Shown piece by piece: positions 8,805 to 17,828 of a DNA stretch of 64,000 nt (positions within the stretch are counted from its first letter, which is position 1; each line of letters opens with the position of its first letter). Below the pieces are notes generated by a model. The model worked only from the letters and a program-made list of their open reading frames with translations, ran no database searches and had not been told where the DNA came from. The stretch lies in contig NZ_FNWF01000003.1 of NCBI RefSeq assembly GCF_900106515.1, positions 620,001-684,000 of the forward strand, read 5' to 3'. Position numbers and translations under genes: made by a program. This stretch comes from Peptoniphilus lacydonensis. Lineage in GTDB: Bacteria; Bacillota; Clostridia; Tissierellales; Peptoniphilaceae.

Positions 8805-9704
8805 ATGTTAGATCATAAAAATATTGAAATAATAAAAACAATAAAAAATGTCAAAAATATAAGTCAAGCTTCAAAGGAACTTTTCACAGCTCAACCCAAT
8901 CTCAGTAGATCTTTAAAAAAAATTGAAAATAATTTAGGCTTTAAAATTTTTAATAGATCTAATGTTCCATTAAATTTAACTCCAGAAGGAGAAATACTTT
9001 TTGAATATATTGAAAAAATGGAAATTTTAGAAAGAGAAATGTTTAATTCTATTAATTCCTTAAGAATTGAAGGGAAAAATAACTTCATTAGAATAGGATC
9101 TCTTAGCTTCCTATCGCAATATATAATTCCCAATATAGTTCCCAAACTAATTAACTCCTATCCTAACTTAGAACTAAGTTTAACCAAATATGACTCATCA
9201 AGTTTTGAAAGGGCATTATTAAATAACGAGATAGATTTATTTATAACTAACAGGTCTATTAACAATAAAAAATTAAAATCAACGTATGTAACTTCTGACA
9301 AAATATATTTAATATTTCCAAAATCAATATCAAAAAGCAAAAAAGATTTGAAAGATTTTTCCAATGAAACATTTTACCTTTTAAATCCTATAAAGAATTT
9401 GAGGAAATCTGTAGAAGACATATTTTGTGATTATAACTTTTATCCTACGAATATAAAGATGACATCAAGTATTATGAATTGCGTTAGTTTTGTTCTTGCA
9501 AAAAAAGGAGTAACCTTCGTCTATGAATCTTCATTAAGTATGATAAACCCTATTTCTAATTGCGAATTTTTTGCAATAGAAGGAGATTATGCAGATATAA
9601 CAATAGTTTATAGAGATCCATTTTTAGAAGATAAAGTAAATACTTTGAGTAAAATAATAATTAATTACTTAAATAATAAAAATAAGTTCTTATCTAAGAT
9701 TTAA
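8805..9704 (+). CDS. LysR family transcriptional regulator
   Basis: 299 residues, normal LysR length. N-terminal helix-turn-helix at about residues 18-45 (ISQASKELFTAQPNLSRSL) followed by the usual linker helix and LTPEG motif, then a periplasmic-binding-like effector domain. It is divergent from the YfcC-M20 operon across 182 bases, the standard LysR arrangement, so it very probably regulates that operon and itself. The start codon is ATG at 8805 with GGTGAT just upstream. The effector is unknown, plausibly the imported N-acyl amino acid or peptide. Confidence 0.9.
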   Translation: MLDHKNIEIIKTIKNVKNISQASKELFTAQPNLSRSLKKIENNLGFKIFNRSNVPLNLTPEGEILFEYIEKMEILEREMFNSINSLRIEGKNNFIRIGSLSFLSQYIIPNIVPKLINSYPNLELSLTKYDSSSFERALLNNEIDLFITNRSINNKKLKSTYVTSDKIYLIFPKSISKSKKDLKDFSNETFYLLNPIKNLRKSVEDIFCDYNFYPTNIKMTSSIMNCVSFVLAKKGVTFVYESSLSMINPISNCEFFAIEGDYADITIVYRDPFLEDKVNTLSKIIINYLNNKNKFLSKI

Positions 9705-10103
9705 GTCACTCTACTGTTATATAATCATAATATAATTGCCATTATTGAAAAATTTATTAAAAAAAGATAACTACTTTTTGTTACTTTAATTTTTATTTTT
9801 GCTAATGTTCTTGCTGCTAAAGAAAAAAATAACTCTTGTTATTAATAATCTTGTTTTTGAAAAAGTTTTTGTGGTTAAGAACGATAGAATTTGTATTATC
9901 CTTCGCACTGTTGCTGAAAATCTATTTATAGTTTCAATGGAACCGCAATAGAAAAGTTGAAGCTTGCACTTATAATTTTTCCACAAAACATTTATATATT
10001 TATTGATGCAAGTGGTAGTTTTATATACTGTTATTCAAACAATTAATCATTATTACAAAAATATTAAATATTCTAAATTAATTCATTAATTTGCCAATTA
10101 GAA
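9705..10103 (+). other. Intergenic stretch without a recognised gene
   Basis: About 400 bases of AT-rich DNA. It has a 66-codon open frame on the minus strand (9786-9986) without a ribosome site and with a composition (KNISKNKN end, many F and I) that looks like chance or a decayed element. A TGCAAG/CTTGCA inverted repeat lies around 9964-10014. I see no RNA gene or intact protein gene here. Confidence 0.4.
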
Positions 10104-10131
10104 TTGATTTCTCTTTAAAAATCTGTATAAT
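10104..10131 (+). promoter_or_regulatory. Promoter of the repeat surface protein
   Basis: -35 TTGATT (10104-10109), 16-base spacer, -10 TATAAT (10126-10131), short leader with a strong AGGGGG ribosome site before ATG 10166. Confidence 0.7.
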
Positions 10132-10165
10132 GGAGGTAACTTATATTTTTTAGGGGGAATAAATA

Positions 10166-11365
10166 ATGAATAAAAAAATTACATCTTTATCTTTAGCAGG
10201 AGTAATGCTACTTTCTACTGCAAGTCCTGTTCTTGCTGCTACTGAAGAAAAGGAAGTTAAAGAACCTAGCAAAGTAGAACAATTAGTTAAAAAAGGTGAA
10301 GAAGAATTAAGTAAATCAGAAGAAGCTAAAAAAGAAATGCCTTCTGAAGAAACTTTAAAAGCTCTTAAATCTGAAATCGCAAAAGAAAAAGAAGTTCGTG
10401 AATCAGAAGCATATAAAAAAGCTGAAGATAAAGTTCAATCTAATTACGAAAATGCAGTTGCTGCTGCAAAATCAATTGTAGATGATAAAGACGCTTCTAA
10501 AGAACAAGTTGATAATGCTCTAAAAGCTCTTAATGAAGCTTGCGAAAAACTTGGCAAAAAAGAAGAAGCTAAAGATGTTAAAATTGAAGTAAAAGATGTT
10601 AAAGCTACTACTCAAAAAGTTAAACTTGACGGAAAAGATGTTGTTATCTACGGATATAACATTGATGGATACAACTACTTCAAATTAAGAGATTTAGCTG
10701 CTGTTCTTAAAGACACTAAAGCTAAATTTGGCGTTGAATACAAAGATGACGTTGTTACTCTAACTAAGGGTGCTGATTACAAAGTTGCTGAATCTGACCA
10801 AAAAGAAGTTAAAGCTGATTCTAAAGGTTCAGTTACAAACGATAAAGTTCTTGTTGGCGACAAAGAATTAACTGCAACAGCATACAAAGTTGATGATAGC
10901 AATTACTACAAATTAAGAGATCTTGGCGAAGCTCTTAACTTTGGCGTAGATTTTGACAAAGAAGCTAATGCCGTTTTATTAACTTCTGAAAAAGATACTA
11001 AAGAAGAAAAAGTTGCTCCAAAATTAGAAGAAGTAAAAGAATCTCTTAAATCTGAAATCGCAAAAGAAAAAGAAGTTCGTGAATCTGACGAATACAAAAA
11101 AGCTGATGTAAAAGTTCAAACTAATTACGAAAATGCAATTGCAGCTGCAAAATCAATTGTAGATGACAAAGAAGCTAAGCCAGAACAAGTTGAAAATGCT
11201 CTTAAGGCTCTTGTAGAAGCTCAAGAAAAACTTGGACTTAAAGCTGACGCTAAAGTAGAAGAAAAAACTGACAAAAAAGAAGTTAAAGAAGATAAAAAAG
11301 ACGAAGTTAAAGAAGATAAAAAAGACGAAGTTAAAGAAGATAAAGACGCTAAAGAAGCAAAATAA
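10166..11365 (+). CDS. Secreted surface protein: copper-amine-oxidase-like repeats between two FIVAR-like helical repeats
   Basis: 399 residues. A signal peptide (cleavage near SPVLAA) is followed by a helical, Lys/Glu-rich repeat at about residues 66-130, two stalk-like units of the copper amine oxidase N-terminal type (each with Y-Y/N-FKLRDLA or YYKLRDLGEAL) at about 145-275, then a second copy of the helical repeat at about 290-360, and a Lys/Asp/Glu tail made of 8-residue units. The helical repeats resemble FIVAR or albumin-binding-like bundles of cocci surface proteins. No LPXTG, S-layer-homology or membrane anchor is seen, so attachment could be through the charged tail or the protein is released. 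Regular codon use (GCT, GTT, AAA), a strong ribosome site and flanking promoter and terminator suggest high expression. Function unknown; adhesion or host-protein binding is inference. Confidence 0.85.
   Translation: MNKKITSLSLAGVMLLSTASPVLAATEEKEVKEPSKVEQLVKKGEEELSKSEEAKKEMPSEETLKALKSEIAKEKEVRESEAYKKAEDKVQSNYENAVAAAKSIVDDKDASKEQVDNALKALNEACEKLGKKEEAKDVKIEVKDVKATTQKVKLDGKDVVIYGYNIDGYNYFKLRDLAAVLKDTKAKFGVEYKDDVVTLTKGADYKVAESDQKEVKADSKGSVTNDKVLVGDKELTATAYKVDDSNYYKLRDLGEALNFGVDFDKEANAVLLTSEKDTKEEKVAPKLEEVKESLKSEIAKEKEVRESDEYKKADVKVQTNYENAIAAAKSIVDDKEAKPEQVENALKALVEAQEKLGLKADAKVEEKTDKKEVKEDKKDEVKEDKKDEVKEDKDAKEAK
10362..10553 (+). repeat. First copy of a ~192-bp intragenic direct repeat
   Basis: Matches 11043-11234 at a constant offset of 681 bases (227 codons). 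The first 40 or so bases are almost identical and the rest differs at scattered positions. Both copies encode a helical unit ending in EKLG. Confidence 0.85.
11043..11234 (+). repeat. Second copy of the ~192-bp intragenic direct repeat
   Basis: Partner of 10362-10553; see the surface protein entry. Followed at 11277-11346 by nearly perfect 24-base tandem units coding for the charged tail EVKEDKKD. Confidence 0.85.
11277..11346 (+). repeat. 24-bp tandem repeat coding the charged C-terminal tail
   Basis: About three nearly identical 24-base units (gaagttaaagaagataaaaa plus gac) encode EVKEDKKD. Such in-frame runs change copy number easily by slippage. Confidence 0.85.
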
Positions 11366-11377
11366 TTTAGCTTAACC

Positions 11378-11408
11378 AAAAAAGTCATGGTTTTTCCATG
11401 GCTTTTTT
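11378..11408 (+). terminator. Terminator of the surface protein gene
   Basis: 13-bp hairpin AAAAAAGTCATGG / CCATGGCTTTTTT with one G-U pair and a 5-base loop, ending in a T run. Confidence 0.9.
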
Positions 11409-11446
11409 ATTTTGAAAATTTTTAAAAATCATTTTTAATAAATTAC

Positions 11447-12256
11447 TTATAAATCTTTATTTACAGCCCAAGCTGCTTTTATTTGTTTTTTTATTCTATC
11501 ATATCTCCATCTATTTTTTGAATTATAAATAGAATTTGGGTCATTTAAAATAATTCTTCCCTCATCGTCAAGTCCACTTGCCAAAGCTATGTGTCCACTA
11601 TCTGTAAAATAACCTGGACCAAAGGATAAAATTACATAATTTCCATTTTCAAGTTCACTAATTATCTCACTTTTCATAATTCCATGAACATTTATACCTT
11701 CTTTACTTAAATAATCCTCCACAAGATTCCACGAACTCATTCCACTTTCCACATAACCACTTTTTTCTGCAAACTCTGCAATTTCTTTTGGACTTCTATC
11801 TATCCCACATCCACTTAAAGTCATGGAAAGAGTTGTGGGCATACAACCTCTTGTGCCAATTATTCCACCAGCATATTTAACATATCCCCAGCGAGGATCA
11901 TACTGAAGATAAAATTTTACAGGATTATCCACGCCACAATCTTCACTTTTCATTGCAATACTTTTGTCATCTTTTAAATATCCAATAATAAATCCAAGAG
12001 ATTCTTCTCTTTTAGCTGCAAGCTTTACCATAAGATCTGGGAGCTTATCTATATTTTCGTAGACATAAGCATAATTTTTATCATCCTTTGCTTTTTCTTT
12101 TATTATTTCTATTTTGTCTGATAAGTCTTCTCTTCTAACAAAATTTTCACTATCTTTTAAAGTAACTTCTCTTGAAATATTTTCTCTATTATTAAAATAT
12201 CCTCTCGCAAGAAAAATTAATAAAAAAATAATGATTGCAGTTCTAATTTTTTTCAT
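11447..12256 (-). CDS. C39-like (papain-fold) cysteine peptidase, membrane anchored
   Basis: 269 residues. One N-terminal membrane segment (about residues 5-20) acts as signal anchor. The C-terminal half is a peptidase_C39_2 domain: YLQYDPRWGY, then the catalytic-cysteine region GTRGCMPTTLSM, and the histidine in DSGHIALASG followed by NDPNS. It should act outside the cell on peptide or peptidoglycan bonds. Start 12256 (MKKIRTAI) follows GGTGAT; an upstream ATG ten codons earlier has no ribosome site. It lies 65 bases downstream of folC and may be cotranscribed. Substrate unknown. Confidence 0.82.
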   Translation of the reverse strand: MKKIRTAIIIFLLIFLARGYFNNRENISREVTLKDSENFVRREDLSDKIEIIKEKAKDDKNYAYVYENIDKLPDLMVKLAAKREESLGFIIGYLKDDKSIAMKSEDCGVDNPVKFYLQYDPRWGYVKYAGGIIGTRGCMPTTLSMTLSGCGIDRSPKEIAEFAEKSGYVESGMSSWNLVEDYLSKEGINVHGIMKSEIISELENGNYVILSFGPGYFTDSGHIALASGLDDEGRIILNDPNSIYNSKNRWRYDRIKKQIKAAWAVNKDL

Positions 12257-12321
12257 AATATCACCACAATCATTATATAAAATCATTTTTAAAACTTTAT
12301 TCCGAATTTCTTACAAATTTT

Positions 12322-13617
12322 CTAAATACTGTATTTATAATTTAAAATAACTGATCTTGCTTCACTTACAAAATAAAGTGAGCCCGTCACTAAAATTAAA
12401 TCACCATCTTGGTATTTTTCTTTGTAATAATTTATTGCATCTTCCACATTCATAACCTCTGCATGAAGCCCATAATCTGCAGCCTCTCTTTTTAACTCTT
12501 CAGGATTTGTTCCTCTTTTATAGTCTAAATTCACAAAGACAACTTCATCTGTATAATTTGAAATTTCTTCAAGCATCTTCTTGTGCTCTTTGTCCGACAA
12601 AATCGACATAATAAGATGCAATTTTTTAAATTTAAAATTGTCAATTGATTCGACTAATTTTTTAATGCCGTCAAAATTGTGTGCCCCATCTAAAATCATT
12701 AATGGATCTCTTGATACAATTTCCATTCTGCCAGCCCAAGTTGATTTTTCTATTCTAGATTTTATTTTTTCCAAAGAAATTTTTAAAATTTTCTTTTTAT
12801 TTAAAAGATAAAGTGCATAAATTGCTCCAATTGCATTTTCCACTTGATAGTCGCCAATTTGAGTTAAAATAAAACTTTCCCAATCATCTAATTTTAATTT
12901 AAAGTCTATCCCAGACAAACTTGACTTTATTATCTCACTTTCAAGATTCTTTGTATAAAAAATTTCTGCATTTTTTTCTTCTACTTCTTTATTTATAATC
13001 CTAAGAATCTTCCTATCTTTATTTGTGGTTACAACAAGTCCACCTTCTGTTACTATACCAGCCTTTGCACTTGCAATTTCTTCAATAGTACTTCCCAGGT
13101 ATTCCATGTGATCCATAGAAATTGATGTGATTATTGAAATTAATTTCTCACGACTTGTAAAAATATTTGTTGAGTCGGCACGACCTCCCATTCCAACTTC
13201 CAGAATTGCTAAATCAACTTTTTCTCTTTCAAAATAAACTATTGCCATTATTGTCAAGAACTCAAATAAATTTAGTGCTCCATATTCTTCTATTATTTCA
13301 GACTCTCTATTTATTATAAACTCTCCAATGTCTGCAAAGTCATCCCTAGAAATTTCAGCATCTCCGATTTTTATTCTGTCACAATAAGTTATTAGATGCG
13401 GTGATACAAAAGACCCAACTTTGTAATCTTCTTTTAAAATGTCTTTTATAAAATTAACTGTTGAACCCTTGCCATTTGTGCCTGCAACGTGAATTACCTT
13501 TAAATTTTTGTGAGGAGAGCCATTTTTTTCTAAAAATTTTCTTATCCTAACATTACCTTTGGATTTAAATTTGCCAATTCTTCTTTCAATATCTTTTACA
13601 ACTTCTTGATATGTCAT
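12322..13617 (-). CDS. folC: Bifunctional folylpolyglutamate synthase / dihydrofolate synthase
   Basis: 431 residues, normal FolC length. P-loop VAGTNGKGST at about residues 44-53, Mur-ligase centre with LEVGMGGRADSTN and the SMDHMEYLG motif, and ILDGAHN in the C-terminal domain. It adds glutamate to folates in the cytoplasm. ATG overlaps the TGA of valS by four bases (ATGA), so it is translationally coupled to valS and falls under the valine T-box. Confidence 0.95.
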   Translation of the reverse strand: MTYQEVVKDIERRIGKFKSKGNVRIRKFLEKNGSPHKNLKVIHVAGTNGKGSTVNFIKDILKEDYKVGSFVSPHLITYCDRIKIGDAEISRDDFADIGEFIINRESEIIEEYGALNLFEFLTIMAIVYFEREKVDLAILEVGMGGRADSTNIFTSREKLISIITSISMDHMEYLGSTIEEIASAKAGIVTEGGLVVTTNKDRKILRIINKEVEEKNAEIFYTKNLESEIIKSSLSGIDFKLKLDDWESFILTQIGDYQVENAIGAIYALYLLNKKKILKISLEKIKSRIEKSTWAGRMEIVSRDPLMILDGAHNFDGIKKLVESIDNFKFKKLHLIMSILSDKEHKKMLEEISNYTDEVVFVNLDYKRGTNPEELKREAADYGLHAEVMNVEDAINYYKEKYQDGDLILVTGSLYFVSEARSVILNYKYSI

Positions 13618-16265
13618 AGATTTTTTTCTACCTTTTCAATTTGTGCTTTTACTGTTTTTAAAATTTCTTCATATTTTGTTACTTTCTCTTTTTCTTCTTC
13701 AATTAATTTTGCTGGAGCTTTTGATACAAAACCTTCATTTGAAAGTTTTCCCTTCGCCCTTTTTAGTTCAGCTTCAGCCTCTTTTTTATCTTTTTGTAGT
13801 CTTTTAAGTTCTTTCTCAAAGTCAACAAGTTCTTTTAATGGTAATTGGATTTCTGCCTTATCAAGTACAATTGCAATATTTTCTGAATTTTTTCTACTTT
13901 CATCGTCTGTTATTTCAACTGAATTTGAATATCCAAGGTTTAAAAGTAAACTTTTCATTTCTTCAAAAATTTCCCTAACTTCAGCATCCTTCGTGTAGAC
14001 AATTGTATTCGATTTCTTTGAATTTTCAATATTCATTTCACTTCTTGCATTTCTAATTTCACGAATTGCATTTTCAATATATTCTGTGGCACGCTCTTCC
14101 TTTTCAAATACAAATTCTTCTCTGTATTCTGGCCAATTTGAAACAATTAGTGCTTCACTTCTATTAGGAAGTGCTTGCCAAATTTCTTCTGTGATATAAG
14201 GCATAAATGGATGAAGAAGTTTTAAAATATTTTCTAAAACATATAGAAGAACTTTTACAGTATTATTTTTTTCTTCTACTTCATCAGAATATAAAACTGG
14301 TTTAACAATTTCAATATACCAGTCGCAAAAATCAGACCATACAAAATCGTAAATATCATCTGCTGCAAGTCCAATTTCATATTTTTCAATTTTTTCTGTA
14401 ATTGACTTTATAGTTTTTTGTAATTTTGAAATAATCCACTTATCTTCGTAATGAAGTTTTTCTAAATCAAACTTTGAATCTTTAATATCACAAGACATAT
14501 TCATCATGAGAAATCTCGTTGCATTCCAAAGTTTATTGGCAAAGTTTCTATTTGCTTCAACTCTTTTTGTATAAAACCTCATGTCATTGCCTGGTGTGTT
14601 TCCAGTTACAAGAGTAAATCTAAGAGCATCTGCACCATATTCGTCAATAATATCAAGTGGATCAATTCCATTCCCAAGGGACTTAGACATCTTTCTACCT
14701 TGATCATCTCTAACAAGTCCATTTAAAAGTACATCCTTAAAGGGAAGCTCATCAGTTTGTTCAAGTGCAGAAAATACCATTCTAATTACCCAAAAGAAGA
14801 TAATATCGTATCCCGTTACAAGTACATTTGTTGGATAAAAATATTCATATTCAGGAGTTTTTTCTGGCCAACCCATTGTTGAAAAAGGCCAAAGCGCAGA
14901 TGAAAACCAAGTGTCTAGAGTGTCTTCATCTTGAGTATAAGTTTTTTCTTCGTGTCCCTTTGTATTTGATGGATCAACTCTAGAAATTACAATTTCATCA
15001 TCAGAGTCTGAGTACCAAACTGGAAGTCTGTGTCCCCACCAAAGTTGCCTTGAAATATTCCAATCACGAATATTTTCTAGCCAATTTTCATAAATTTTTC
15101 CAAATCTTTCAGGAACAATATTTAAATTTCCCTTCCTGTATTCTTCAAGAGCCGGCTTCGCAAGTGGTTCCATTTTTACAAACCATTGTTTTGATATAAG
15201 TGGTTCAATTACAGTCTTACATCTTTCACAGTGACCAACAGCATTGTGATGATGCTTTTTGCCAATGTAGTAACCTAACTTCTCAAAATCTTCTATAATT
15301 TTATTTCTAGCCTCATATCTTTCAAGACCCGCATAAGCACCTGCATTTTCATTCAAATATCCCTTGCCGTCCATAATAATATTTTGACCAAGGTCATGGC
15401 GAGCACCAACTTCAAAGTCATTAGGATCGTGTGATGGAGTAATTTTTACTGCACCAGAACCAAAATCCATTTCGACATATTCATCTGCAATAATTGGAAT
15501 TTTTTTATTGTCCATTACAGGAATCATTACATATTCACCAATTAAATCAGTGTATCTTTCGTCATTAGGATTTACTGCAATAGCAAGATCTCCTGGGATT
15601 GTTTCAGGTCTTGTAGTTGCAATTTCAATTCCACCTTCTCTATCTGCAAAAGGATATTTAAAATACCAAATATTTGAATCTGTTTCCACGTGCTCAACTT
15701 CTGCATCAGAAATAGACGTTTCGCAAGATGGACACCAGTTTATAATTCTATTGCCACGATAAATAAGTCCCTTTTCATAAAGTTCTATAAATACTTCTTC
15801 TACTGCATTGGATAAATTATCGTCAAGGGTAAAACTTTGTCTAGACCAGTCGCAAGAAATTCCAAGTTTTTTAAGTTGATTTACAATATTTCCACCGTAT
15901 TCATGAGTCCAATCCCATGCACGATTTAAAAATTCTTCTCTTCCAATATCTTCCTTGGCAATTCCTTCATTTCTAAGTTTCTCTACAACTTTTGCTTCAG
16001 TTGATATAGATGCGTGGTCAGTTCCTGGAATCCAAAGAGCAGAGTAACCTTGCATTCTCTTTGTTCTTATTAGCACATCTTGAATTGTATTATTAAGAGC
16101 ATGACCCATGTGTAAGTTTCCTGTAACATTTGGAGGTGGCATTACAATTGAGTAAGGCTTTTTATTTTCGTCAACCTCTGCTCTAAAATAATCATTTTCC
16201 ATCCAATAATCATAGATTTTTTCTTCAAAATCCTTTGGATCATAAGTTTTGTTTAATTCCTTCAT
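13614..16265 (-). CDS. valS: Valine--tRNA ligase
   Basis: 883 residues. Class I signature PPPNVTGNLHMGHAL near residue 44, the KMSKSLGN loop around residue 525, the CP1 editing domain in between, an anticodon-binding domain and a C-terminal coiled coil (about 815-883, rich in K and E) all fit ValRS. GGAGG precedes the ATG. Expression is controlled by the T-box leader immediately upstream (16325-16540), and folC follows with a four-base overlap. Confidence 0.98.
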   Translation of the reverse strand: MKELNKTYDPKDFEEKIYDYWMENDYFRAEVDENKKPYSIVMPPPNVTGNLHMGHALNNTIQDVLIRTKRMQGYSALWIPGTDHASISTEAKVVEKLRNEGIAKEDIGREEFLNRAWDWTHEYGGNIVNQLKKLGISCDWSRQSFTLDDNLSNAVEEVFIELYEKGLIYRGNRIINWCPSCETSISDAEVEHVETDSNIWYFKYPFADREGGIEIATTRPETIPGDLAIAVNPNDERYTDLIGEYVMIPVMDNKKIPIIADEYVEMDFGSGAVKITPSHDPNDFEVGARHDLGQNIIMDGKGYLNENAGAYAGLERYEARNKIIEDFEKLGYYIGKKHHHNAVGHCERCKTVIEPLISKQWFVKMEPLAKPALEEYRKGNLNIVPERFGKIYENWLENIRDWNISRQLWWGHRLPVWYSDSDDEIVISRVDPSNTKGHEEKTYTQDEDTLDTWFSSALWPFSTMGWPEKTPEYEYFYPTNVLVTGYDIIFFWVIRMVFSALEQTDELPFKDVLLNGLVRDDQGRKMSKSLGNGIDPLDIIDEYGADALRFTLVTGNTPGNDMRFYTKRVEANRNFANKLWNATRFLMMNMSCDIKDSKFDLEKLHYEDKWIISKLQKTIKSITEKIEKYEIGLAADDIYDFVWSDFCDWYIEIVKPVLYSDEVEEKNNTVKVLLYVLENILKLLHPFMPYITEEIWQALPNRSEALIVSNWPEYREEFVFEKEERATEYIENAIREIRNARSEMNIENSKKSNTIVYTKDAEVREIFEEMKSLLLNLGYSNSVEITDDESRKNSENIAIVLDKAEIQLPLKELVDFEKELKRLQKDKKEAEAELKRAKGKLSNEGFVSKAPAKLIEEEKEKVTKYEEILKTVKAQIEKVEKNL

Positions 16266-16324
16266 TTTTCCTCCTACTATTTATCTTTTTTTTGCATTTT
16301 TACAATTTTATAAAATTAAAAATA

Positions 16325-16540
16325 AAAAACGTCCTCCATCCCTAAGGACGAAAGACGCGGTACCACCTTAATTTTTATTTTTCAATAAACACTTTAGAAT
16401 CTTTAACGAGATAAGTCGTCTAAGGCTACTATTTTCACCAAAGAAGCAAAAAAGCTACAATTATAAAATTTATAAAAACTTTTCACCAAGCAGTTTTTCT
16501 CTAAATATAAATTTTTACAATCCTCTTTTTTATTGCTTAT
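16325..16540 (-). promoter_or_regulatory. T-box leader controlling valS-folC
   Basis: The minus strand carries the T-box sequence AAGGTGGTACCGCG (16368-16355), followed by the terminator hairpin GTCCT-N-AGGAC and six T (16348-16325). Upstream is a stem I closed by AAAAAAG / CTTTTTTGC pairing with the GGTGAAAAG element inside. A GTA triplet lies in the expected specifier place just before the 3' side of stem I, matching a valine codon. Uncharged tRNA-Val should favour antitermination. Confidence 0.95.
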
Positions 16541-16542
16541 TT

Positions 16543-16764
16543 TTATTCTTTATCAGTATAAATCTCAGTCGAGCCGTCTGATCCACTGGTTATTTCTATA
16601 CCTTCATTTTTGTCATTTTTGTCATTGTCTTCTTTCTTTTCGGTGTAAATCTCAGTTGAGCCGTCTGTTCCTCCAATTATTCCAATAGATGCAGCTCCAT
16701 CTGAATTATATAAATTTCCCACACCTAACAAGCTAATCGTTGTTATAATTATTAATTTATTCAC
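16543..16764 (-). CDS. Small secreted-type protein with two GIIGGxDGSTEIY motifs
   Basis: 73 residues if started at the GTG at 16764, which follows GTGGGG on the minus strand; a longer frame would overlap trpS and is unlikely. A hydrophobic N-terminus (NKLIIITTISLLGVG) is followed by SIGIIGGTDGSTEIYTEKK, an Asp/Lys spacer, then a degenerate second copy ITSGSDGSTEIYTDKE. The GIIGGxDGxT motif resembles one seen in beta subunits of sodium-pumping decarboxylases and in short proteins of unknown role in Firmicutes. It sits between trpS and the valS T-box and ends two bases before the T-box region. Function unknown. Confidence 0.6.
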   Translation of the reverse strand: MNKLIIITTISLLGVGNLYNSDGAASIGIIGGTDGSTEIYTEKKEDNDKNDKNEGIEITSGSDGSTEIYTDKE

Positions 16765-16831
16765 AATTAACCCCACTTTCTTATAAGAAAGATACCACAA
16801 AAATCTTTTAAAATCAATAATCTTATAAATT

Positions 16832-17824
16832 TTATCTAGGGATAAATCCAACTTTTTTATAAACTTTTCTAAGAGTTTTCCTTGCAAGATAAGATGCCTT
16901 TTCTGACCCCTCTTTGTAAACAGATTCAAGATAAGCTTTGTCATCTCTTATCTCCTTAAATCTTTCACGAAGTGGTCTTAGACCTTCAACTACAACTTCT
17001 CCAAGATCTTCTTTAAATTCTCCGTAGCCAAGATTTTCATATTTCTTTACAATTTCCTCTGTACTCATGCCAGAGAAGGATGCATGGATATTTATTAAAT
17101 TTTTCAGACCAGGTTGTTCATCTGAATATCTAAATTCGCCAGATGAATCTGTAACTGCCCTTTTTATTTTCTTTCTTGTGTCATCTTCTGAATCTAAAAT
17201 TAAAATAAAAGAATCTTTATTTGAATCAGACTTAGACATTTTAGAGCTTGGATCTTTAAGTGACATTATTCTCGCCCCAACTTTTGGCGTCAAAATCTCT
17301 GGAACTACAAAAGTTTCAGAATATCTTGAGTTAAATCTTTGTGCCAAATCTCTTGTAAGTTCAAGATGTTGTTTTTGATCTTCACCTACGGGTACATAAG
17401 AAGTCCCATAAAGCAAAATATCAGCTGCCATTAGCACAGGATAATTTAATATTCCCGCTTGAACGTCAGAATATTTTTTAGACTTATCCTTAAATTGAGT
17501 CATCCTTTGAAGTTGACCAAGACCTGTCATCGTATTTAAAACCCAACCAAGTTCTGCGTGTTCAGGCACGTGAGATTGAATATATATAATACTCTTTTCT
17601 GGATCAAGCCCTGCCGCAAGGTAAAGTGCAAGGACATCTAAAGTATTCTTTCGAAGGTCTTTTGGCTCTTGTGGTGCTGTTATTGCGTGCATATCTACAA
17701 TACAATAAAGACAATTGTATTCATCTTGAAGCCCGATAAAATTTTTAAGTGCTCCAATATAATTTCCAATAGTGAGTGAACCAGAAGGCTGAATCCCACT
17801 ATAAACTATCTTTTTATCATCCAT
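16832..17824 (-). CDS. trpS: Tryptophan--tRNA ligase
   Basis: 330 residues, normal for bacterial TrpRS. N-terminal GIQPSGSLTIGNYIGAL contains the HIGH-like element, and KMSKSDSNKDSF is the KMSKS loop at about residue 195. It starts five bases after the stop of mtaD, so the two are one operon. No separate T-box for tryptophan is seen upstream. Confidence 0.97.
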   Translation of the reverse strand: MDDKKIVYSGIQPSGSLTIGNYIGALKNFIGLQDEYNCLYCIVDMHAITAPQEPKDLRKNTLDVLALYLAAGLDPEKSIIYIQSHVPEHAELGWVLNTMTGLGQLQRMTQFKDKSKKYSDVQAGILNYPVLMAADILLYGTSYVPVGEDQKQHLELTRDLAQRFNSRYSETFVVPEILTPKVGARIMSLKDPSSKMSKSDSNKDSFILILDSEDDTRKKIKRAVTDSSGEFRYSDEQPGLKNLINIHASFSGMSTEEIVKKYENLGYGEFKEDLGEVVVEGLRPLRERFKEIRDDKAYLESVYKEGSEKASYLARKTLRKVYKKVGFIPR

Positions 17825-17828
17825 TTTA

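Noticed and set aside
9786-9986. 66-codon minus-strand ORF
   Set aside because: No ribosome site, composition of chance AT-rich ORF, no family recognised.
9990-10045. Possible CRISPR-like repeat beginning GTTTGAATAACAG on the minus strand
   Set aside because: Only one copy, no spacers, no second repeat and no cas gene in the window.
13606-13998. 130-codon plus-strand ORF
   Set aside because: Antisense to the end of valS; very Ser/Phe rich, typical reverse shadow of a Lys/Glu coiled coil.
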